This document shows positions 7,345-16,398 of a stretch of 46,277 nucleotides of DNA, piece by piece. Within the stretch, counting starts at the first letter, position 1. Each line of letters opens with the position of its first letter. This DNA is from SFEL01 sp963640685 (GTDB lineage Bacteria; Bacillota; Clostridia; Christensenellales; CAG-138): contig CAVIAA010000016.1 of NCBI GenBank assembly GCA_963640685.1, forward strand, positions 1 to 46,277, written 5' to 3'. The notes below the pieces were generated by a model. It worked only from the letters and a program-made list of their open reading frames with translations, did not search any database and had not been told where the DNA came from. A program made the position numbers and the translations under genes.

Positions 7345-8736
7345 ATGGAAAAGCTAACGATGGATAAAATAGTAGCCCTATGCAACAATCGCGGCTTTAT
7401 TTTCCCCGGCTCCGATATTTACGGCGGCCTTGCAAACACTTGGGATTACGGTCCTCTCGGCGTGGAATTTAAAAACAACGTCAAAAAGGCGTGGTGGCGC
7501 AAGTTTGTTCAGGAAAGCCCGTATAACATCGGCATGGACTGCGCGATACTCATGAACCCCGAAACATGGGTCGCCTCCGGCCATGTGGTAAACTTCAACG
7601 ACCCGCTTATGGACTGCAAGTCCTGCAAGGCACGCTTTAGGGCGGATAAGCTCATCGAGGACTATGCAAACGAAAACGGCCTTGATGACGTACATCCGGA
7701 TGGCTGGACGAACGAGCAGATGGCGGATTATATTGCCGAAAAGGGCATAAAGTGCCCCGAATGCGGGAAGAGCGACTTTACCGGCATACGCAAGTTCAAT
7801 ATGATGTTTAAGACCTTTCAGGGCGTTAATGAGGATACCGCAAGCCAGATATACCTTCGCCCCGAGACTGCACAAGGCATATTCGTGAACTTTAAAAACG
7901 TAGCCCGAACCACCCGCAGAAAGCTGCCCTTTGGCATAGCTCAGATAGGCAAGTCCTTCCGCAACGAGATAACCCCCGGCAACTTCACCTTCCGTACCCG
8001 CGAGTTTGAGCAGATGGAGCTGGAGTTCTTCTGCAAGCCAGGTACCGAGCTGGAATGGTACAAATACTGGAAGGAGTATTGCCATAACTTCCTGCTCTCC
8101 CTCGGGATGAAGGACGAAAACATCCGCCTGCGCGAGCATGAGAAGGCGGAGCTTTCGCATTATTCCAACGGCACGACGGATATTGAGTTCCTGTTCCCCT
8201 TTGGCTGGGGCGAGCTTTGGGGCGTTGCCAGCCGTACCGATTACGACCTTAAGGCGCACCAGAGCCATTCCGGCAAGTCCATGGAGTACATGGATCCCTT
8301 TACAAACGAGAGGTTCGTGCCGTACTGCATAGAGCCCTCGCTCGGTGCAGACCGCGTGGCCTTGGCGTTCCTTTGCAATGCTTACGACGAGGAAACACTG
8401 GAAAACGGAGACGTTCGTAACGTGCTGCATCTGCATCCCGCGCTGGCGCCGTATAAGGCTGCCGTGCTGCCGCTTCAAAAGAACAAGCTTGGCGACAAGG
8501 CAAGGGAGGTTTACGAGCTGCTTGCAAAGCGCTTTATGGTGGATTACGACGAGACAGGCGCCATCGGCAAGAGGTACAGGAGGCAGGATGAGATAGGCAC
8601 TCCCCTTTGCATAACCATAGACTTCGATACGCTTGAGGACGAGACCGTTACGGTTCGCGACCGCGACACTATGGCACAGGTGCGCATGCCGATATCTCAG
8701 CTTGTAGACCACATTCAGCAGGAGACCGACTTTTAA
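7345..8736 (+). CDS. glyQS: Glycyl-tRNA synthetase, single-chain alpha2 type
   Basis: Class II aminoacyl-tRNA synthetase that charges tRNA-Gly in the cytoplasm. The N-terminus has the typical FIFPGSDIYGG and WDYGPLGVEFKNN blocks. A zinc-like insertion carries Cys91/Cys94 (CKSC) and Cys137/Cys140 (CPEC). Motif 2 is at FRNEITPGNF and motif 3 at PYCIEPSLGADR. The C-terminal anticodon-binding domain begins near LAPYKAAVLPL. At 463 residues it matches the family. This is the homodimeric type also found in eukaryotes and archaea, not the GlyQ/GlyS alpha2beta2 type. The start follows GGGAGA. Monocistronic, with a strong terminator at 8752. Confidence 0.96.
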   Translation: MEKLTMDKIVALCNNRGFIFPGSDIYGGLANTWDYGPLGVEFKNNVKKAWWRKFVQESPYNIGMDCAILMNPETWVASGHVVNFNDPLMDCKSCKARFRADKLIEDYANENGLDDVHPDGWTNEQMADYIAEKGIKCPECGKSDFTGIRKFNMMFKTFQGVNEDTASQIYLRPETAQGIFVNFKNVARTTRRKLPFGIAQIGKSFRNEITPGNFTFRTREFEQMELEFFCKPGTELEWYKYWKEYCHNFLLSLGMKDENIRLREHEKAELSHYSNGTTDIEFLFPFGWGELWGVASRTDYDLKAHQSHSGKSMEYMDPFTNERFVPYCIEPSLGADRVALAFLCNAYDEETLENGDVRNVLHLHPALAPYKAAVLPLQKNKLGDKAREVYELLAKRFMVDYDETGAIGKRYRRQDEIGTPLCITIDFDTLEDETVTVRDRDTMAQVRMPISQLVDHIQQETDF

Positions 8737-8751
8737 TTTGAAGCAAGCTTT

Positions 8752-8790
8752 GCCCCCGCTCGGGTATACCGGCGGGGGCTTTTGCTTTTT
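8752..8790 (+). terminator. glyQS terminator
   Basis: GCCCCCGC and GCGGGGGC form an 8-bp stem around a TCGGGTATACCG loop, followed by TTTTGCTTTTT. The AAAAGC runs on the other strand may also help end the minus-strand pair. Confidence 0.85.
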
Positions 8791-9034
8791 ATTTTGCTGC
8801 TCCTATAAGCTCCAGCTTTTGTTCGCGGGTCAGCTTCTTTATGGCCGCCTCGCGCTTCATGGCCTCGGAGCGGGATGGAAGCTCCTCGCGATAGACCAGC
8901 TTTACCGGCAGACGAGAGCGGGTGTACTTTGCACCGCGGCCGCTGTTGTGCATGGCCTCGCGCCTTGCGGTGTCGCTTGTGTAGCCGGTGTAGAGCGTAC
9001 CGTCGGCACAGAGCAGAATGTATGCGAAATACAT
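8789..9034 (-). CDS. GIY-YIG domain protein of the YhbQ/UPF0213 type
   Basis: At 81 residues this is a stand-alone GIY-YIG nuclease fold. The first motif is YILLCADGTLYTGYT, followed by an arginine helix (DTARREAMHN) and the conserved KYTRSRLPVKLVY strand, with a glutamate in REELPSRSEAMKRE. Family members are small cytoplasmic proteins with reported DNA-nicking or repair-related roles; the exact substrate is uncertain. Its ATG overlaps the TGA of the upstream LUD gene by one base (TGATG), so translation is probably coupled. There is no functional link to that gene that I can see. Confidence 0.85.
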   Translation of the reverse strand: MYFAYILLCADGTLYTGYTSDTARREAMHNSGRGAKYTRSRLPVKLVYREELPSRSEAMKREAAIKKLTREQKLELIGAAK

Positions 9035-9654
9035 CAGTAGCCCAGCTCCCCGTCCACGAGTATCAGGTGCATTTCATTGATTGCGCCGGGCTTTTTTTCA
9101 ATTATCGTCGTTACGCTGCATATGCGCTGCTCAGAAAAGCAGTCGGCACATTTACCGGTCTTGGCGCAGGGGGTAGAGCAGCCGAGCCGCCGCGCATTCT
9201 TTACGCAGGCGACCTGCTTGATGCGCTCCATGCAGCTCTCTATATCCTCTGCAAACTTGTTTTTGCCGATAACCAGCGCAACCGTCTTTGGCCCGAACAG
9301 CATCGAGGCAACGCGGTTGCCCGTGCCGTCGATGTTGATTATCTTAGCCGTTCGCGTGATGCCGTTTGCGGATGCGACGTACCAGTCGGCGGCTGCCGCA
9401 GCCCTTAGTATCGCCCCACGGTCGGCTCCCTCCGGTGCTTCCCAGTGAAAGCAGGTCGTGCAGCCGTTTTTTCGCAGCGCGGCGGGCAGCCCGAGCTCCT
9501 GCGAGGTCATGGAGCCGCCAAAGCCGACGGTGCTGCCGGATGGGACGAGAGCGCAGAGTATGTCTCGAGCCTCGGCGCCGGTCGATGTGGTATGCACGGT
9601 AAAGCCCCGGCGGGAAAGCAGGGATACGAATGGATCATAGTTTTCACAGAACAT
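9034..9654 (-). CDS. LUD domain protein (LutC/YkgG-like, DUF162)
   Basis: The LUD fold occurs in lactate-utilisation proteins. The conserved glycine-rich segment is GSTVGFGGSMTSQELG, and the second core block is WYVASANGITRTAKIINIDGTGNR. A C-terminal cysteine cluster (GCSTPCAKTGKCADC) could hold a metal or Fe-S centre and is usual in this clostridial subgroup. I chose the internal ATG at 9654 because GAGGTGA lies just upstream; a frame reaching 9702 exists but has no ribosome-binding site. The product is 206 residues. No lutA or lutB is nearby, so a role in lactate oxidation is unproven. It is divergent from lepA. Confidence 0.85.
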   Translation of the reverse strand: MFCENYDPFVSLLSRRGFTVHTTSTGAEARDILCALVPSGSTVGFGGSMTSQELGLPAALRKNGCTTCFHWEAPEGADRGAILRAAAAADWYVASANGITRTAKIINIDGTGNRVASMLFGPKTVALVIGKNKFAEDIESCMERIKQVACVKNARRLGCSTPCAKTGKCADCFSEQRICSVTTIIEKKPGAINEMHLILVDGELGY

Positions 9655-9692
9655 AGCTGTCACCTCAAAGTTATAGAAATAAGTATGCATAT

Positions 9693-9744
9693 AATGTACC
9701 ACAACGCCGCCACCCTTGCAATTTCACTCCGCATAAAGTATTAT
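9693..9744. promoter_or_regulatory. Back-to-back promoters sharing one palindromic -35 (LUD gene and lepA)
   Basis: TTGCAA at 9716-9721 is its own reverse complement. On the plus strand it is 17 bp from TATTAT (9739-9744), facing lepA. On the minus strand the same six bases are 17 bp from TACATT (9693-9698), facing the LUD gene. Only one polymerase could occupy the shared element at a time. Confidence 0.6.
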
Positions 9745-9793
9745 TTCTAGGATGGCGTTTGAGTTGCCCTTATTTTGGATCGGAGGAACAGCA

Positions 9794-11596
9794 ATGGCAT
9801 ACAGCCGCGAGCTTATAAGAAACTTTTGCATAATTGCCCACATTGACCACGGTAAATCGACCCTGGCAGACCGCATGATGGAGCTTACAGATACCGTGGC
9901 TGCGCGCGATATTGAGGAGCAGATGCTCGATACGATGGATATTGAGAGGGAGAGAGGCATAACGATAAAGGCGACCGCGGTAAGGATGTTCTATACTCAT
10001 ACCGACGGCAAAAAATACATGCTGAATCTCATAGACACTCCGGGTCATGTTGACTTCACTTATGAGGTGTCCCGCAGCCTTGCCGCCTGCGAGGGGGCAG
10101 TGCTGGTGGTCGATGCTACGCAGGGGATCGAGGCGCAGACGCTTGCAAACGTATACCTTGCACTGGATAACGACCTTGAGATAGTGCCGGTCATAAATAA
10201 GATCGACCTGCCCAGCGCCCAGCCGGATTTTGTTATAAAGGAGATAGAGGACGTTATCGGCCTTCCGGCCGAGGAGGCGCCGAGGATATCCGCAAAGAAC
10301 GGCATAAACATCGATCAGGTGCTTGAGCAGGTGGTCGAGAATATACCCGCGCCGGATGGAGATTCGGATGCCCCGCTTCAGGCGCTGATATTCGACAGCA
10401 TATATGACAACTATAAGGGCGCGCTGAGCTATGTTCGGGTAAAGAACGGCACGGTAAAGCCGGGTATGCGCATAAAATACATGGCGACAGGGCGGGTGTT
10501 TGACGTTACCGAGGTCGGCGTGTTCACGCCGGGGCTCCTGCCGGTGGATTCTCTTACGGCGGGCGAGGTCGGTTACATCTCCGCTTCGATAAAGAGTGTT
10601 GCGGAAACTAAGGTCGGCGATACCATAACCGATGCGGACAACCCTGCAAAGGAAGCTCTGCCGGGCTATAAGCAGGCCAACCCGATGGTATTCTGCGGCA
10701 TATATCCGGCGGACGGGGCGGACTACGAGAACCTTCGCGATGCGCTGGATAAGCTCAAGCTGAACGACGCGTCGCTTTCCTATGAGCCCGAGACCTCAAT
10801 GGCACTGGGCTTCGGCTTCCGCTGCGGCTTCTTGGGACTGCTGCATATGGAGATCATTCAGGAGCGGCTGGAGAGAGAATTTGACCTTGACCTCGTTACT
10901 ACCAGCCCAAGCGTAATTTACAAGGTGAAGCTGACAGACGGCAGTGAAATGCTGCTGGATAACCCAAGCAACATGCCAAATGTCGCGGAGATAGATTACA
11001 TGGAGGAGCCGATGGTCGAGGCGCATATAATGACGCCGGCAGACTACGTCGGTACCATAATGGAGCTTTGTCAGGATAAGCGCGGCGTGTTTAAGGACAT
11101 GACCTACATAGAGGAGGACAGGGTAAACATAAAATACGAGCTGCCCCTAAACGAGATAATTTATGATTTCTTCGATCAACTCAAGTCCAGAAGCCGCGGC
11201 TATGCATCGTTTGATTACGAGCTGAAGGAATACGTTAAGAGCGACCTCGTTAAGCTGGATTTTCTGCTTAACGGAGATATATGCGATGCACTTTCTACGA
11301 TCGTCCACCGCGATAAGGCATATGCCAAGGGTCGTGCAGTTGCGGAAAAGCTGCAGGAGGTAATACCGCGCCAGCAGTTTGAAATACCGATACAGGCGGC
11401 GATAGGCGGCAAGATAATCGCAAGGGAAACGGTCCGCGCCGTTCGAAAGGACGTGCTTGCAAAGTGCTACGGCGGCGATATATCCCGAAAGAAGAAGCTG
11501 CTGGAAAAGCAGAAGGAGGGCAAGAAGCGCATGCGCCAGATCGGTACGGTATCGCTGCCCAGCGACGCCTTTATGAGCGTGCTGCGGATAAATTAG
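9794..11596 (+). CDS. lepA: Elongation factor 4 (back-translocating GTPase)
   Basis: Ribosome-associated translational GTPase that acts on stalled or mistranslocated ribosomes. The G1 loop AHIDHGKST is at residues 15-23, G2/G3 at RERGIT and DTPGHVDF, and G4 at NKIDLP. LepA-specific blocks are GFRCGFLGLLHMEIIQERL and the C-terminal GGKIIARETV and YGGDISRKKKLLEKQKEGK segments. I start at 9794, where GGAGGAACAG precedes ATG, giving 600 residues; an earlier in-frame ATG at 9752 lies just past the promoter and lacks a ribosome-binding site. The hemW start follows two bases after its stop, so the pair is an operon, a common arrangement in Firmicutes. Confidence 0.97.
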   Translation: MAYSRELIRNFCIIAHIDHGKSTLADRMMELTDTVAARDIEEQMLDTMDIERERGITIKATAVRMFYTHTDGKKYMLNLIDTPGHVDFTYEVSRSLAACEGAVLVVDATQGIEAQTLANVYLALDNDLEIVPVINKIDLPSAQPDFVIKEIEDVIGLPAEEAPRISAKNGINIDQVLEQVVENIPAPDGDSDAPLQALIFDSIYDNYKGALSYVRVKNGTVKPGMRIKYMATGRVFDVTEVGVFTPGLLPVDSLTAGEVGYISASIKSVAETKVGDTITDADNPAKEALPGYKQANPMVFCGIYPADGADYENLRDALDKLKLNDASLSYEPETSMALGFGFRCGFLGLLHMEIIQERLEREFDLDLVTTSPSVIYKVKLTDGSEMLLDNPSNMPNVAEIDYMEEPMVEAHIMTPADYVGTIMELCQDKRGVFKDMTYIEEDRVNIKYELPLNEIIYDFFDQLKSRSRGYASFDYELKEYVKSDLVKLDFLLNGDICDALSTIVHRDKAYAKGRAVAEKLQEVIPRQQFEIPIQAAIGGKIIARETVRAVRKDVLAKCYGGDISRKKKLLEKQKEGKKRMRQIGTVSLPSDAFMSVLRIN

Positions 11597-11597
11597 C

Positions 11598-12734
11598 ATG
11601 GCCGGGATATACCTTCACGTCCCCTTTTGCGTTAAAAAGTGTCAGTACTGTGACTTTGTATCCTTTCCGGATATGAGCAGGGCGCGGGACTACTTTGGTG
11701 CGCTGTATGAGGAGATAAGCATGGCCGCGGCAATGTGCTGCGGCAAAAAATTCAATACCGTTTTTTTCGGGGGAGGTACGCCGTCGGCCGTACCCCCCGA
11801 GTTTATTTGCGGGGCGATGGAGCGCATAGCCGCTGCATTTGAGCTCGATATCCGCGAGGCGACGATAGAGTGCAACCCGGGCACGGTAAGCCCGGAAAAG
11901 CTCAGGGCATACCGGCTGGCGGGGTTCAACAGGGTGTCCTTCGGCGTGCAGAGCTTTGACAATGCCCTGCTCAGGGCGATAGGCCGAATACACAGCCCGG
12001 CCGAGGCGGAGGAGACGGTATCCGCAGCGCGGGAGGCCGGCTTTAGCAGCGTGAGCGTTGACCTGATGTACGGCCTTCCAAATCAGAGCACAGAGCAGTA
12101 CATCCGCTCGATAGAGCGGGCGGCGGCCTTGGGCGTTGACCATATTTCCGCCTATTCGCTCATACTCGAGGAGGGTACGCCGTTGTACGATGCGGTAAGC
12201 GAGGGAATCACCTCTGTGCCGGACGAGGACGAAACATATGAAATGCACCGCGCGGGGATGAAGAGGTTGGAGCAGCTTGGCTATCGGCGGTATGAAATAT
12301 CGAACTATGCAAGAGAGGGCTTTGAGTGCCTGCACAATTTAAACTATTGGAACGTTGGGGAGTATGTAGGGCTGGGGCTTAATTCAAGCTCCGCCGTTAT
12401 GATGGACGGCGCACTTACCCGCTTTAAGAACTGCAGCGATATGGAAAAGTACATAATAGAAATACGCTCAGGCAGGCTCCCGCGAGAGGAAACCGAAACC
12501 GAAGACGTGCGGGAGGAAATGTTTGAATGGATGATGCTGGGGCTGCGTAAAATAGAAGGTGTGGAGAGGAGCAGCTTTTTGCGGCGCTTCGGCATTGATG
12601 CCTGCGACGCATTCCCAAAGGCAGTGCAAAGGCTCATAGAGCAGCACTGGCTGGAGGTCACAGAGCGCTTTATCCGGCTCAGCGACAGGGGATTGGATAT
12701 GCAGAATGCCGCGCTGCTGGAATTTATGGAATAA
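11598..12734 (+). CDS. hemW: Radical SAM haem chaperone HemW
   Basis: Radical SAM protein formerly annotated as an oxygen-independent coproporphyrinogen oxidase. The 4Fe-4S motif is CVKKCQYC (Cys11, Cys15, Cys18), followed by FGGGTPS and a TIM-barrel with ECNPGT and GVQSFD. It has the HemW hallmark HNLNYWNVGEYVGLG and lacks the longer N-terminus of true HemN. In HemW proteins the role is haem delivery. At 378 residues it is complete. It overlaps the operon end of lepA, and no haem-pathway genes are adjacent. The C-terminal HemN-like helical domain is at about 295-378. Confidence 0.93.
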   Translation: MAGIYLHVPFCVKKCQYCDFVSFPDMSRARDYFGALYEEISMAAAMCCGKKFNTVFFGGGTPSAVPPEFICGAMERIAAAFELDIREATIECNPGTVSPEKLRAYRLAGFNRVSFGVQSFDNALLRAIGRIHSPAEAEETVSAAREAGFSSVSVDLMYGLPNQSTEQYIRSIERAAALGVDHISAYSLILEEGTPLYDAVSEGITSVPDEDETYEMHRAGMKRLEQLGYRRYEISNYAREGFECLHNLNYWNVGEYVGLGLNSSSAVMMDGALTRFKNCSDMEKYIIEIRSGRLPREETETEDVREEMFEWMMLGLRKIEGVERSSFLRRFGIDACDAFPKAVQRLIEQHWLEVTERFIRLSDRGLDMQNAALLEFME

Positions 12735-12792
12735 AAAACAATTTTATCAACGTGATTTTTCCATTTTGTCACAATATGGCGCACCGCTCCAC

Positions 12793-12821
12793 TTGCAAGA
12801 ATCGAGGAGCGGTGCTATTAT
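12793..12821 (+). promoter_or_regulatory. hrcA operon promoter
   Basis: TTGCAA (12793-12798), 17 bp, TATTAT (12816-12821). A perfect 10-bp inverted repeat, GCACCGCTCC (12781-12790) and GGAGCGGTGC (12806-12815), brackets the -35 and fills the right half of the spacer. The CIRCE operator begins 13 bp after the -10. Confidence 0.8.
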
Positions 12822-12833
12822 ATTACTCGTAGG

Positions 12834-12860
12834 TTAGCACTCGATGGCGATGAGTGCTAA
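12834..12860. promoter_or_regulatory. CIRCE operator
   Basis: TTAGCACTC - 9 bp - GAGTGCTAA is a perfect match to the CIRCE consensus bound by HrcA. It covers the transcription start region, so HrcA would repress its own operon and dnaK until heat or misfolding stress. Confidence 0.98.
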
Positions 12861-12897
12861 CAAACAAAATAGTATTTCGGAAAGGAAGGGAGCGGCT

Positions 12898-13935
12898 ATG
12901 GAACTGGATATGCGAAAGATGCGTATATTGCAGGCCATAATCGATGACTATATACTTACCGCGACCCCAGTTGGGTCAAGGACGGTGTCCAAAAAGTCCG
13001 ATATAGCCCTTTCTTCCGCCACCATACGCAACGTTATGAGCGACCTTGAGGATATGGGCTACCTTGAGCAGCCGCATACCTCGGCGGGGCGCATACCGTC
13101 GGAAAAGGCATACAGGCTTTATGTAAACAGCATAATGCACTGTGCAATGCTTACCGAGAACGAGCAGAGGTTCATTCAAAACTGCTATTCAAACACCATA
13201 AATAAGGTGGATGAGATAGTTTGCCAGACGGCGTGGGTGTTGTCGAACATGACGAGATACACCTCGCTTGTGCTTTCGCCCAGCATAAATGCCGTGAGAC
13301 TGAGGCACATACAGCTCGTCCCGGTGACGGATGGTAAGGCGCTGGTGGTGATAGTTACCGATGCAGGCATAACGCGGGATTACATGATAAGAGTGCCGCA
13401 CGATATAACGACGGAGCAGCTTGAGCGGATATCCCGCATACTTACCGAAAAGCTTCGCAATAAGAGGCTGGATACCGTGAACCGTGCGGAGATACCGGAG
13501 CTGTACATGGTGATGAAGCAGCATAGAGATTTTCTAAACGAAACGCTGAACACCGTGAGCCAAAGTGCTCAAAGCAGCGCTAAGCTGGAGCTCTCGGGCG
13601 CCAACAATATGCTGAACTATCCCGAATACAACGACATGGATAAGGCGAGGAGCTTTCTGAATGTCATTGAATCCAAGGATATGCTGCAGAAAATGCTTAC
13701 GGAGGCTACCAAAGTTGAGTTTTCCGTTACCATAGGCACCGAGAACCCGTCGGAGGATATGAAGGACTGCAGCCTTGTTACGGCGACGTACAAGGTGGGC
13801 GATACCCCGCTTGGCTCGCTGGGGGTGATAGGACCCACGAGGATGGATTACGCGAGAGTACTTGCGGTGCTGGGCCAGCTTGGCAAGAGCCTCGGCACCA
13901 TACTTACAAATATGTTTGAAGAGGAGCAGCAGTAA
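12898..13935 (+). CDS. hrcA: Heat-inducible transcription repressor HrcA
   Basis: Represses class I heat-shock genes by binding CIRCE; GroEL activity normally sustains its folding. The N-terminal winged helix runs over about residues 1-75, with TPVGSRTVSKK and SSATIRNVMSDLE. A GAF-like dimerisation domain follows, and a C-terminal block ends GVIGPTRMDYARVLAVL, which is diagnostic. I use the ATG at 12898 behind AAGGAAGGGAG; an in-frame ATG at 12844 falls inside the CIRCE operator and is unlikely. The product is 345 residues. First gene of hrcA-grpE-dnaK-dnaJ, autoregulated by the CIRCE at 12834. Confidence 0.96.
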   Translation: MELDMRKMRILQAIIDDYILTATPVGSRTVSKKSDIALSSATIRNVMSDLEDMGYLEQPHTSAGRIPSEKAYRLYVNSIMHCAMLTENEQRFIQNCYSNTINKVDEIVCQTAWVLSNMTRYTSLVLSPSINAVRLRHIQLVPVTDGKALVVIVTDAGITRDYMIRVPHDITTEQLERISRILTEKLRNKRLDTVNRAEIPELYMVMKQHRDFLNETLNTVSQSAQSSAKLELSGANNMLNYPEYNDMDKARSFLNVIESKDMLQKMLTEATKVEFSVTIGTENPSEDMKDCSLVTATYKVGDTPLGSLGVIGPTRMDYARVLAVLGQLGKSLGTILTNMFEEEQQ

Positions 13936-13936
13936 A

Positions 13937-14500
13937 TTGTCTAAGGAAAAGGAAGAAAAGAAGCAGGCGGAAGAGCCGGAAGCGCAGCAGCCGGAAAAAA
14001 CGGAGGAGCTTGCGCCGGAGGAAACTGTGATGCTGAGTCAGGCCGAGTTTCAGCAGGTGAAGGATCACATCACGTCCCTTGAAAACGACCGGGACGAGAT
14101 GAAGAATCTTGCCCAGCGCGTTCAGGCGGATTTTGACAATTTCCGCAGGCGCAATGCCGGCGTCTACGCCGACAGCCTTGCCGAGGGGGAGCGGAATGTA
14201 ATAAAGGAGCTGCTGCCCATCGTAGATAACTTCGAGCGTGCATTGGATAATTCCGAAAACGTGGATCCAAACTACGTTGAAGGGGTGAGGCTGGTGTATA
14301 AGCAGCTTATGGATGCTCTCAAAAAGAAAGGGCTCGAGGAAATAGACGCGACCGGTAAGTTTGACCCGGAGCTGCACAATGCTGTTATGCAGGGGGAGAG
14401 CGATGAGGCTGAGCCCGGCGATATTCTGGAGGTTTTTCAGAAGGGCTATAAAGTTAAAGATCGCATAATTCGCCACAGCATGGTGAAGGTTGCGAAATAA
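13937..14500 (+). CDS. grpE: Nucleotide exchange factor GrpE
   Basis: Releases ADP from DnaK. The start is TTG at 13937, one base after the hrcA stop and with GAGGAG ten bases upstream inside hrcA; this gives 187 residues, and no ATG fits in this position. The acidic, charged N-terminus (about 1-45) is typical, followed by the long coiled-coil helix and the family block FDNFRRRN. The C-terminal beta domain carries HNAVMQGESDE and the end HSMVKVAK. The rare start and tight spacing suggest coupling to hrcA translation, keeping GrpE below DnaK. Confidence 0.94.
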   Translation: MSKEKEEKKQAEEPEAQQPEKTEELAPEETVMLSQAEFQQVKDHITSLENDRDEMKNLAQRVQADFDNFRRRNAGVYADSLAEGERNVIKELLPIVDNFERALDNSENVDPNYVEGVRLVYKQLMDALKKKGLEEIDATGKFDPELHNAVMQGESDEAEPGDILEVFQKGYKVKDRIIRHSMVKVAK

Positions 14501-14553
14501 ATAAGTTTAAAAAATAAAGTATAAACTCAGAAATAATCAGGAGGAAATAGATT

Positions 14554-16398
14554 ATGTCAAAGATTATCGGTATTGACCTTGGTACCACCAATTCCTGCGT
14601 GGCCGTTCTCGAGGGCGGCGAACCCGTTGTGATCCCAAACTCCGAGGGCGCACGCACTACCCCTTCAGTGGTTGCATTTAAGGATAATGAGCGTATAGTC
14701 GGCAACGCGGCAAAGCGTCAGGCTATCACGAACCCCGACCGTACCGTAAGCTCCATAAAGCGTGAAATGGGTACGAGCTACAAGAAGCACATCGACGGTA
14801 TGGACTACACTCCGCAGGAGATATCCGCTATGATACTGCAAAAGCTCAAGAGCGACGCAGAGGCTTACCTCGGCGAAAAGGTAACTCAGGCGGTCATCAC
14901 CGTCCCCGCGTACTTCTCCGACAGCCAGCGTCAGGCGACCAAGGATGCAGGTCGTATTGCCGGACTCGAGGTTCTTCGTATAATCAACGAGCCTACTGCG
15001 GCGGCGCTCGCATATGGCATGGATAAGGAGACCAACCAGAAGATACTGGTGTACGATCTGGGCGGCGGCACATTCGATGTATCCATACTTGAGATAGGCG
15101 ACGGTGTATTCGAGGTGCTTGCGACCAACGGCAACAACCGCTTGGGCGGCGATGACTTCGATCAGCGCATAATGGACTATATCGTAGCCGAGTTCAAGAA
15201 GAGCAACGGCATCGACCTCTCCGGCGACCGCATGGCAATGCAGCGCCTGAAGGAAGCCGCGGAGAAGGCCAAGATAGAGCTTTCCAGCATGGTTCAGACC
15301 AACATCAACCTGCCCTTCATAACTGCGGACAGCACCGGTCCCAAGCATCTTGATATGACGCTGACCCGCGCAAAGTTCAACGATATGACCGCAGACCTTA
15401 TCGACAAGACCAAGGAATGCATGCACATTGCAATGAAGGACGCAGGCCTTACCAATGCTGATATTGATAAGGTCATACTGGTGGGCGGCTCAACTCGTAT
15501 CCCCGCCGTTCAGGAGACCGTTAAGGCCATCACCGGCAAGGATCCCTTCAAGGGTATCAACCCCGATGAGTGCGTAGCAATAGGTGCGGCGATACAGGGC
15601 GGCGTGCTTGGCGGCGAGGTAAAGGATGTTCTGCTGCTGGATGTCACGCCTCTGTCCCTCGGCATTGAGACGGTCGGCGGCGTATTTACCCGCCTGATCG
15701 ACAGGAATACCACCATTCCTACCAAGAAGAGCCAGATATTCTCTACCGCGGCGGACGGCCAGACCAGCGTTGAGGTCCACGTTCTGCAGGGCGAGCGCGA
15801 GATGGCTCAGTACAATAAAACGCTCGGCCGCTTCCAGCTTGCCGGCATAGCCCCCGCTCCCCGCGGAGTACCTCAGATCGAGGTCACCTTCGATATCGAT
15901 GCGAACGGCATAGTACATGTATCCGCGAAGGATCTCGGCACCGGCAACGAGCAGAAGGTAACCATCACCGCCTCCACCAACCTCAGCGAGGATGAGATCA
16001 ACAAGGCGGTACATGATGCCGAGCAGTACGCCAGCGAGGATAAGGCCCGCAAGGAAGAGGTCGAGGTGCGCAATCACGCAGACAGCATGGTATATTCTAC
16101 CGAAAAGACCCTCAAGGAGCTTGGCGACAAGCTGAGTGCGGACGACAAGGCAAAGATCGAAGCCGAGATAGCCAGCGTCAAAAAGGCCATGGAGGGTACC
16201 GACTCTGCCGCCATCAAGACGGCGAGCGATAAGCTGACCGAGGTATCCTACGATGTATTCGGAAAGATCTACCAGCAGGCGCAGCAGAACCCCGGCGCGG
16301 GCTTTAACGCCGATGCGGGCGCAAACGCCGGCAGCGCTCCTCATGATGACAACGTAGTTGATGCCGATTATGAGGTCGTGGACGACGACAAGAAGTAA
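14554..16398 (+). CDS. dnaK: Molecular chaperone DnaK (Hsp70)
   Basis: ATP-driven chaperone. The ATPase domain (about 1-360) shows IIGIDLGTTNSCVAV at the start, the phosphate-2 loop DLGGGTFDVS and VGGSTRIPAVQ. The substrate domain follows with DVTPLSLGIETVGG and the beta-sandwich, then a helical lid and a C-terminus ending in DADYEVVDDDKK, the usual acidic EEVD-like tail. Length 614 is normal for Firmicutes. It is preceded by AGGAGG. Two hairpins separate it from dnaJ. It works with GrpE and DnaJ encoded on either side. Confidence 0.98.
   Translation: MSKIIGIDLGTTNSCVAVLEGGEPVVIPNSEGARTTPSVVAFKDNERIVGNAAKRQAITNPDRTVSSIKREMGTSYKKHIDGMDYTPQEISAMILQKLKSDAEAYLGEKVTQAVITVPAYFSDSQRQATKDAGRIAGLEVLRIINEPTAAALAYGMDKETNQKILVYDLGGGTFDVSILEIGDGVFEVLATNGNNRLGGDDFDQRIMDYIVAEFKKSNGIDLSGDRMAMQRLKEAAEKAKIELSSMVQTNINLPFITADSTGPKHLDMTLTRAKFNDMTADLIDKTKECMHIAMKDAGLTNADIDKVILVGGSTRIPAVQETVKAITGKDPFKGINPDECVAIGAAIQGGVLGGEVKDVLLLDVTPLSLGIETVGGVFTRLIDRNTTIPTKKSQIFSTAADGQTSVEVHVLQGEREMAQYNKTLGRFQLAGIAPAPRGVPQIEVTFDIDANGIVHVSAKDLGTGNEQKVTITASTNLSEDEINKAVHDAEQYASEDKARKEEVEVRNHADSMVYSTEKTLKELGDKLSADDKAKIEAEIASVKKAMEGTDSAAIKTASDKLTEVSYDVFGKIYQQAQQNPGAGFNADAGANAGSAPHDDNVVDADYEVVDDDKK

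Noticed and set aside
7378..8712. A long open frame antisense to glyQS
   Set aside because: The plus-strand protein is a complete, recognised synthetase; the antisense frame is open because of codon bias and has no family signal or ribosome-binding site.
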